A stretch of 13,251 nucleotides of DNA from Candidatus Woesearchaeota archaeon (GTDB lineage Archaea > Nanobdellota > Nanobdellia > Woesearchaeales > JAHWIC01). Both the position numbers and the translations under genes were made by a program. Positions 5,722-11,400 of this stretch are shown piece by piece; within the stretch, counting starts at the first letter, position 1, and each line of letters starts with the position of its first letter. The notes below the pieces were generated by a model. It saw nothing but the letters and a program-made list of their open reading frames with translations, did not search any database and had not been told where the DNA came from. Location of the stretch: NCBI GenBank assembly GCA_019322485.1, contig JAHWIK010000035.1, positions 1 to 13,251 of the forward strand, in the 5' to 3' direction.

Positions 5722-6270
5722 TTATTGTTTTTTGTATTTTACTTCAAGACCAGCCTCAGCCAGTTTCTTAGCAGTATCATTAACCAATTTATTTATTTCT
5801 GGTTCTCTAGTCTCCACATAAGGCACCCCAGCCATTTCAGCAGCCGTACCAAACATTTTTCTAACATTAGTAAATGTATACCCCATTAACCCTACAGCAG
5901 CCCCGCTCACAACCGAGATAAGGTAGTGACTAAATCCTGGTTCAAAGAAATAATCAACTGCAGCACAGATTAAGCCTCCAAGAAGAACACCACCTACAAC
6001 AAAATTTGTAAAACGATTTTTCTTAAGGATATCAAGCTGAGGTTCTACCCGCTTCATGAATTTTTCTTCAGCCTTCATTTGTTCTTGGTATAGTCTAAAG
6101 TATTCTACTGTAAATTCGTATAAAACAGGACGTGCCTCTTCCTTAAAATAGTAATGATCCAATGCCTCCTCTGGGTTTAGTTTGCCCTTCCGCACCTGTG
6201 AATGAAGAGATAAACCTAGATCACTCACTTCCCGCATATTTGTCCTCAGTAGCTTTGCTTCGAGATCCAT
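5722..6270 (-). CDS. Two-span membrane protein with helical N-terminal domain, unknown function
   Basis: A 182-aa protein, not recognised. Residues 1-85 are charged and helical (EEKFMKRVEPQLDILKK suggests coiled-coil character). Two hydrophobic segments follow, at about 88-108 and 115-135, separated by a short EPGFSHY turn. A soluble C-terminal tail of about 45 residues ends in KYKKQ. This gives a hairpin with both larger domains on the same side, probably the cytoplasm. No signal peptide. The promoter AGAAAG+TTTAAAAT begins 37 nt before the ATG, so the mRNA is probably leaderless. It is divergent from the 65-aa gene across a perfect inverted repeat and lies 32 nt upstream of the methyltransferase gene on the same strand. 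Confidence 0.75.
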   Translation of the reverse strand: MDLEAKLLRTNMREVSDLGLSLHSQVRKGKLNPEEALDHYYFKEEARPVLYEFTVEYFRLYQEQMKAEEKFMKRVEPQLDILKKNRFTNFVVGGVLLGGLICAAVDYFFEPGFSHYLISVVSGAAVGLMGYTFTNVRKMFGTAAEMAGVPYVETREPEINKLVNDTAKKLAEAGLEVKYKKQ

Positions 6271-6292
6271 TTTAAGCAGAAATCTTTTTGAG

Positions 6293-6307
6293 ATTTTAAA
6301 CCTTTCT
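6293..6307 (-). promoter_or_regulatory. BRE/TATA promoter of the 182-aa membrane protein gene
   Basis: Minus strand AGAAAG (6307-6302) then a G and TTTAAAAT (6300-6293, with one G between). First BRE base to ATG is 37 nt, as for the other leaderless genes. The BRE overlaps the left arm of the adjacent inverted repeat by two bases. Confidence 0.7.
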
Positions 6308-6328
6308 ACTGTACCTACTCTACAGTAG
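6306..6328. promoter_or_regulatory. Inverted repeat CTACTGTA-N7-TACAGTAG between divergent promoters
   Basis: The arms at 6306-6313 and 6321-6328 are perfect 8-bp complements around a 7-bp spacer. The element touches the BRE of the minus-strand promoter and ends 8 bp before the BRE of the plus-strand promoter. One bound dimer could control both genes. The regulator is unknown. Confidence 0.6.
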
Positions 6329-6336
6329 TGTAAAAA

Positions 6337-6351
6337 CGAAAGATTTATATA
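6337..6351 (+). promoter_or_regulatory. BRE/TATA promoter of the 65-aa gene
   Basis: CGAAAG (6337-6342) then TTTATATA (6344-6351). First BRE base to the ATG at 6375 is 38 nt, identical to the second Lrp gene, so the mRNA is probably leaderless. Confidence 0.7.
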
Positions 6352-6374
6352 CTAGTTATATTCATCACTATAGT

Positions 6375-6572
6375 ATGATAAACATACTAAAAAACATTGA
6401 ATTCGGAAGATTGCTTGATAATTTTACTAGGTTGAAAAACTGTGTATCAGAATGGATTGTATCCATTGATACAAAGCAGTATGAGCTGCATAAAGACCTA
6501 AAAGAATTGCAGTTCAAGATTTCTGAATTAGAAGGAGAATTAAAGCAACTTAGGTTCCAAAATGGAAGATGA
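6375..6572 (+). CDS. Small coiled-coil protein, unknown function
   Basis: A 65-aa protein with an amphipathic N-terminal half (ILKNIEFGRLLDNFTRLKN) and a charged heptad-like helix at about 38-62 (LHKDLKELQFKISELEGELKQLR) that should form a coiled coil, probably a dimer. No DNA-binding or catalytic motif is visible. The promoter with its 38-nt spacing supports the gene and its start. The small acidic frame downstream overlaps its 3' end by 11 bases. The position between an inverted repeat and a ribbon-helix-helix gene would suit a small regulatory module, but nothing in the residues proves it. Confidence 0.65.
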   Translation: MINILKNIEFGRLLDNFTRLKNCVSEWIVSIDTKQYELHKDLKELQFKISELEGELKQLRFQNGR

Positions 6573-6678
6573 AGAGCTGACAGAAGAGCTGAAAAAGGAA
6601 AAGAAAGAGTTTACTAAAACACTTAACAAAAAAGATCTTAGTTCTTTTGAAATGGATGAGCTGTTTCTGGAAGAATAG
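6562..6678 (+). CDS. Possible 38-aa acidic microprotein
   Basis: This open frame starts at the ATG at 6562, inside the end of the 65-aa gene, and ends at TAG 6676-6678. It encodes 38 residues: MEDEELTEELKKEKKEF, a short middle, then a strongly acidic end (EMDELFLEE). It is helical in character with high Glu/Lys content. There is only a weak AGGT ahead of it (6552-6555). The 11-base overlap resembles the translational coupling seen elsewhere in the window. It could equally be a chance frame in the intergenic region; no family is recognised. Confidence 0.4.
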   Translation: MEDEELTEELKKEKKEFTKTLNKKDLSSFEMDELFLEE

Positions 6679-6732
6679 ATTTGTTCGTTTTCTCATTGAT
6701 TTCTTTGAAATTGACCTTGCAATACCAATAGA

Positions 6733-6742
6733 TTTAAATATA
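6733..6742 (+). promoter_or_regulatory. TATA box of the ribbon-helix-helix/surface operon
   Basis: TTTAAATATA (6733-6742), with AATAGA upstream as a weak BRE. The expected start is near 6760-6764, giving a leader of 14-18 nt with no ribosome site before the ATG at 6778. The operator-like inverted repeat begins immediately after the box. Confidence 0.65.
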
Positions 6743-6775
6743 TAAAGTATTACTAGTAGTAAAAGTAATACTTTA
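6743..6775. promoter_or_regulatory. 12-bp perfect inverted repeat over the start site of the RHH gene (probable operator)
   Basis: TAAAGTATTACT (6743-6754) and AGTAATACTTTA (6764-6775) are exact reverse complements separated by 9 bp. The element runs from the end of the TATA box to 2 bp before the ATG, and repeated ACT/AGT submotifs (TACTAGTA at 6751-6758) lie inside it. Binding here would block RNA polymerase loading. Ribbon-helix-helix proteins typically bind such sites before their own gene, so autoregulation is the natural inference. Confidence 0.75.
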
Positions 6776-6777
6776 AA

Positions 6778-6930
6778 ATGCCAAAAAAGGGAGTGACAAA
6801 GGATAAGCTCTGTATTTCTCTAGATAAGGAACTGCATTCTAAGCTGAAAGAGTATTGTGAAAAGAACATGGTCAAGCTCTCTACTTATATCGAATATCTA
6901 ATCAAAAAGGGTGAGAAGGGTGAAAAATAA
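6778..6930 (+). CDS. Ribbon-helix-helix (CopG/Arc-like) DNA-binding protein
   Basis: A 50-aa protein with the layout of the RHH fold. A basic N-terminus (MPKKGVTK) is followed by one beta strand, DKLCISLD (9-16), whose alternate residues would enter the major groove. Helix A covers about 17-29 (KELHSKLKEYCEK) and helix B about 34-44 (LSTYIEYLIKK). The length is typical of CopG-like repressors, which act as dimers that pair the strands. Its promoter contains a perfect 12-bp dyad, fitting autoregulation. The 3' end overlaps the next gene by 11 bases, placing it first in the surface-protein operon. It could also be the antitoxin of a toxin-antitoxin pair, but no toxin-like gene follows. Confidence 0.8.
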   Translation: MPKKGVTKDKLCISLDKELHSKLKEYCEKNMVKLSTYIEYLIKKGEKGEK

Positions 6931-7912
6931 TTCAAATAAAGGACAGATAACTGTATTTATTATATTAGGCCTTGTACTGCTTGTAGGAGCAATATTCTTT
7001 CTTTCTGTTAGGGAACCAGTCGAAGAGCCTTTTGAGGTAATAAAGGTCCCTGCTTTGCTGCAGCCAGTGTATGTTCATGTTGAGGATTGCATCAAGGATA
7101 TTGCTGTACCTGGCCTTTATCTGCTTGCCATTCAGGGTGGGTATATATACCTTCCAGATGAATATCTTGCTACAGATTATTCTAATGTAGGGTACGGTTA
7201 TTCCAATGGATATGCTGTTATGCCAAAGATTGATGAAATGGAGTCGCAGCTTGAACAATATATAGCAGACATGGTCCCCTCATGTGTAAATTTTGAGCTT
7301 TTCCCTGACTTAGATATCACTAGTGAGAATATAACCTCTGAGGTAACCATAACAACTAAAGAGGTTATCTTTAAGATTAGCTATCCTATAACAGGACGCA
7401 AAGAGGAGAGTATTAGTGAGGTTGAAAAGTTTAGGGTCATCATACCAATAAGGCTGGGGTATATCTATGACTCTATGGTTGGTATCTTAACCAAAACAAT
7501 GGACGACCCTGACTGGATAGATATGACTTATTTATCCGGATTTGATGTCAAGGTTGATATAGTGCCACATGACGAAACAACATTCATTTATTCTCTAACT
7601 GATAATAAACCAGCTGACCCCTACATCTTCTTATCAGCATTTAGATTCAAGTCAAACCTGGCTCCTGTTATTAATGTTAATGACACAATCTACCCCCAGG
7701 ATGGTGTTCCGTTCTTAATGGAAGTGGAAGTAACTGACCCAGAAGGTGATTCATTTACCTGTTCAGATAACACTGCTTTGTTTGACATAACTGATGATTG
7801 CACTATCTTGTTTACACCAGAGATTCCAGGGGATTATGAGGTAATAATAACAGCTGTTGATATCAGGGGCAATGTTGGTGATAAAGAAATCAAGATTGTG
7901 GTGGTAGAATGA
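6920..7912 (+). CDS. Membrane-anchored or secreted surface protein with C-terminal Ig/cadherin-like domain
   Basis: A 330-aa exported protein. The N-terminus KGQITVFIILGLVLLVGAIF is a class III (pilin/archaellin-like) signal or N-terminal anchor, a type common on DPANN surface proteins. The luminal part contains VHVEDCIKDIA and LLAIQGGYIYLP (from about residue 53 to 79), an EDC...PSC cysteine pair, and a beta-rich middle. Residues about 247-330 form an Ig/cadherin-like domain (VEVTDPEGDSFTCSDNTALF, later FTPEIPGDYEVIITAVD) with two further cysteines, Cys281 and Cys294, that could form a disulfide. I chose the GTG at 6920 because GGTGA lies 5 nt upstream (6910-6914). A GTG at 6911 would add three residues without a ribosome site. 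It overlaps the RHH gene by 11 bases and the next gene by 4. Function unknown; adhesion or envelope scaffolding is plausible. Confidence 0.8.
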   Translation: MKNNSNKGQITVFIILGLVLLVGAIFFLSVREPVEEPFEVIKVPALLQPVYVHVEDCIKDIAVPGLYLLAIQGGYIYLPDEYLATDYSNVGYGYSNGYAVMPKIDEMESQLEQYIADMVPSCVNFELFPDLDITSENITSEVTITTKEVIFKISYPITGRKEESISEVEKFRVIIPIRLGYIYDSMVGILTKTMDDPDWIDMTYLSGFDVKVDIVPHDETTFIYSLTDNKPADPYIFLSAFRFKSNLAPVINVNDTIYPQDGVPFLMEVEVTDPEGDSFTCSDNTALFDITDDCTILFTPEIPGDYEVIITAVDIRGNVGDKEIKIVVVE

Positions 7913-8448
7913 CTGCAACAGGATATTTCAAAAGGTTCATTGAAAGGATTAAGAGTATATGTTTTAGAACTAGGGAATTTTTTGAAGGTGTACACCTAGA
8001 ACATAGTTTATGGACTGTCATTCTGTTCATCTTACTGCTGCAGGTAATAGTTTTGCCCCTATATATCGTAGTTATACGGCAGATTGTCTTGGCTCCTATT
8101 CTGTTATTAATAGCAAGAGGTGTAATAGCTTTAATCAGCGGATTGCTGCTACTTTTTGTTATAGTTCCATTATATCATCTATCTGTACTTATTTTTGGAG
8201 GAAGAAATGGAATAAAAAGAACATTCCAGGCATTCCTGTACGGAGCAACACCTACAATTCTTCTTAGCTGGATACCTTTCATTGGCATATTTGCCCTGCC
8301 TTATTCGATGTATATCACAATAATCGGCCTGATAACACTCCATGAGATGAAGACCTACAAGGCATTACTAGCATACTTCATACCAGTATTAATTGCTGTG
8401 GCGTTCATAATAATGGCTACAGCTATAACATCAGTATTCCTCACCTGA
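7909..8448 (+). CDS. Yip1-like polytopic membrane protein
   Basis: A 179-aa integral membrane protein. An amphipathic basic N-terminus (YFKRFIERIKSICFRTREFFEG) precedes about five hydrophobic segments (about 35-57, 70-93, 106-122, 124-145 and 152-177). The order resembles Yip1 domains: LYHLSVLIFGGRNGIKRTFQ (88-107), then YGATPTILLSWIPFIG, then a final helix pair after LHEMKTYKALLAY. Yip1-domain proteins in prokaryotes are poorly characterised; in eukaryotes they act in membrane trafficking. The ATGA overlap with the preceding gene and a single base before the next one show tight coupling in the operon. It may support insertion or assembly of the two exported proteins beside it; that is inference from position. 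Confidence 0.7.
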   Translation: MTATGYFKRFIERIKSICFRTREFFEGVHLEHSLWTVILFILLLQVIVLPLYIVVIRQIVLAPILLLIARGVIALISGLLLLFVIVPLYHLSVLIFGGRNGIKRTFQAFLYGATPTILLSWIPFIGIFALPYSMYITIIGLITLHEMKTYKALLAYFIPVLIAVAFIIMATAITSVFLT

Positions 8449-8449
8449 G

Positions 8450-11400
8450 ATGAAAAACAAACCAAATAAAAAAATCTGGAACAAGCTGTTTTCAATAGTT
8501 GTAATCATATTATTCTTTGGTACTTTTATCAGTGCCGATGTTGTGGTCGGTGCAGAAACTACAGAAAATGTAGCAGCAGCAGACGGAGAAGAAAAGGAAG
8601 AAAAACCATCATACGAAGATCTTATGGATGACCCCCAACGCCAGTTCCAGCTTTACCCAACCAGGACAATGAACGAAAGACCTAATGTAGCTGCTGAATG
8701 CTGTGTGAACACAATGACCCCAAACCAGTTTGCAGATTTAGTCAGTAAAGATGAGATAACTTCAGAAGACCTTCAAGGCATGTCAGATGCCCAGGCACAA
8801 AGGATGCTTGTTGGACCGCCTGCTCCAAAAATAAGCCCGGATGATATGAGCAAGATACCCCCAGATAAGATTGATGCTCTAGGACCTAACATCGCTAAGA
8901 TGAGTACAGAACGAAAAGCGGCTTTGACCTCAGATCAGTTAGCTCAGGGAGATGTTCTGGATAATGTAGGAGACTTAAACAACCTCAATCATGAAAACGC
9001 AAGGCAGGCTATAATACAAAAACATGGATTAGACCCTAATCTACAGATTACAGTTATTGAGGGAGTTACATATAAAGATGGAGTTTTGTTCAATAAAAAT
9101 TTCCAGCCAAAAGGATTTCCCATAGATTCTGTTAAGAACGACCCCAACATTGTAAGCATAGGCGCTGTAGCAGACCCATCTGACCCAAACATAAATGGAT
9201 TTGTCCTTCGAACTGCTGACGGAGAATCAAAAATCATGACTGCTAGCACAGTCGGTGCGATTACTGGATTTGATATAGACTCCGACGGCAACACAATAGT
9301 CCATACAGACCAAGGGGATTTTACTCTAAAGGCAGGTGAAATCGATGGAGTTATTGATGCGCAAGGAAATTCTGTGTTCTCAGCAAGCGAAGGAACCCAT
9401 GTAGCCTGGGGAGGATTTGACTTTGTTGCTCAAGGAAGTGAGGGCTTTAAGACTGAGTTTAGTTTTGAGGGGGGTAATGTAAAAGTGAATGGCCCAGTCA
9501 CTATCTCCAGGGGTGCAGATTCTATAATAAATCAGCAAATAGAAGGCGAAAGCCACTTTGGAACATTTGAATTTAGGTTTGGGGATGATCCTGGAGATTT
9601 TTATGTAGAAGCTGACAGGGCTGAGCTCCAAATAGGCGAAGACCACTATTCAGGACACTTTTCCACAGAATACAAGGGAGGAAACCTCATTGAATTCTCC
9701 CTTAACAGCCAAGGCTCTAGCGCCACAATAAGAGGGCATCTGCGTATTACAAATGATGATGGCATTCCAAAAACATTTGTTACACAATATCATCCTGACG
9801 CAGATAGAATTGAACAGGTCTGGCATAATTCTGCTGTATTGATAACCTTTAACGAGGAAAGAGCAAGGATAGAGGAGCTGACTGATGAAGAAGTTGCAGA
9901 GTATGTGTCTAGTACCGTGGATAAAAATCAAAACGAAATAGATGCATTAAATAAACAACTAAGCGAAGAGGATTTAACTGATGCTCAAAGAGCGCAGATA
10001 GAATCAAGAATAAGGGAATTAGAAAGATACAACAGTGATATTGAAGGACTAACCACAAAAAGTGCACTCCAGGATGCTATCAAGACTACAATAGACAGAC
10101 TCGAACAAGAGAATCATCGCATATGGTCTGATCTTCCAAATACTGGGCTTATTGAATATAACACAGATGATACCACGCTCTACCCAGACGGAGCAAGAAC
10201 AACTGATACCATGCCTCAAAGAATGGTCATACTTCCTGGAAGGTGTTCTTATGGAGTCCATGGAAGCGGAGATAATAATGATGTAATGAGCTTTAGTGGA
10301 GCACAGGATGGGGTATATTCCATATTCAGCCCCCGGAAATATTCTGAAGAGTCTGGAACGCCCGGAGACTCAACAAAAAGAGGAATTATCTACCAGCAGG
10401 CAGGAAAGGCTGGTTTAACAGGAGATTTCGGAACAGCGCGTGCAAAAACAAACCTTGGATTGATTGAGGTAACATCTGGAAGAGATGACAGTGGAAACAG
10501 CTACACAAAGCTCTCCCGCTCCAGCATAGCCCCAAATAACATTGCAGATACAGGATTAATCATCGTCGGGCCAACCTCGAACGAGCCAAGAACAGCTATG
10601 ATAAGACTAGACCAATATGGGATTCATGCAATAGACCAATTGGTGGGTAATGAACAAGGCCAGGTTCACACCGATCCCTCAAAAATAACCGAAAAAGCTG
10701 ATAGATTTGAGAGAAATCATGAAGCTGCCATTGGTATTGTATCTGCAGTATTATCTGGAGAAGACCTCAAGAAAGCTTTAGAGAAAATCATGACAACCTT
10801 TGTTGAGGAATTTGAAGATTTGGAAGAATATATAAGAGAAGCAGCAAGTGGAGTTTCACCTGAGGTCCTGGACTCGATAATAAAGATTAATACGTTAAAA
10901 GTAGATGGAAATACAGAAGAGCTGCAAAACTTAATTGATAGTGGAGACTTGGATGATAAGCTTGAAGGCTATGCAAAGGAAGCTTTGTTAGGGGCGTATG
11001 ATGCTGAAGGCAGGGGCGAAGAAGCAGATGCGCTATTAGACCAATGGATAGCGGAATCTCCCACTGATGAATCTCTAAAAGCCATGAAGTCCCAACGAGA
11101 CCAAGCCAAAGCACTAACACAAGCAACTGCTGGGCTAACAGGCCAGGAATCAATCGAGCAACTGCAGACAATGTTAGAAAAAGGACCTAACAGAGAAGTT
11201 CTTCTAAGGCTATCCCAGCTCTATTCACAAGAAGGTGATACAGCAAAAGCGCAGGAATACGCAGAACTCGCAAGGAGAGAGTTAACCTTAGGAATAGAAA
11301 GAGCAGAATTTAATATACAGCAAATGGGCTTTGGAACAATATTTGATTTCTCAGAAAAAGCCACAGAAATCAACCAGAGGTTAGCTGAAACCAGCTTTGC

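Noticed and set aside
6743..6775. Intrinsic terminator hairpin
   Set aside because: It sits between a TATA box and a start codon, only part of it would be transcribed, no T-run follows, and archaeal termination does not need hairpins.
6778..7912. RHH antitoxin with the following gene as its toxin
   Set aside because: The following gene has an export signal and an Ig/cadherin-like domain and is 330 aa, unlike any toxin partner; no PIN, RelE, HEPN or Fic-like gene is adjacent.
10226..10270. CSYGVHG segment of the giant protein (residues 599-605) as an L,D-transpeptidase or cysteine-protease active site
   Set aside because: The order of Cys, Gly and His does not match the SHGCR signature or a known protease motif, and no surrounding domain supports it.
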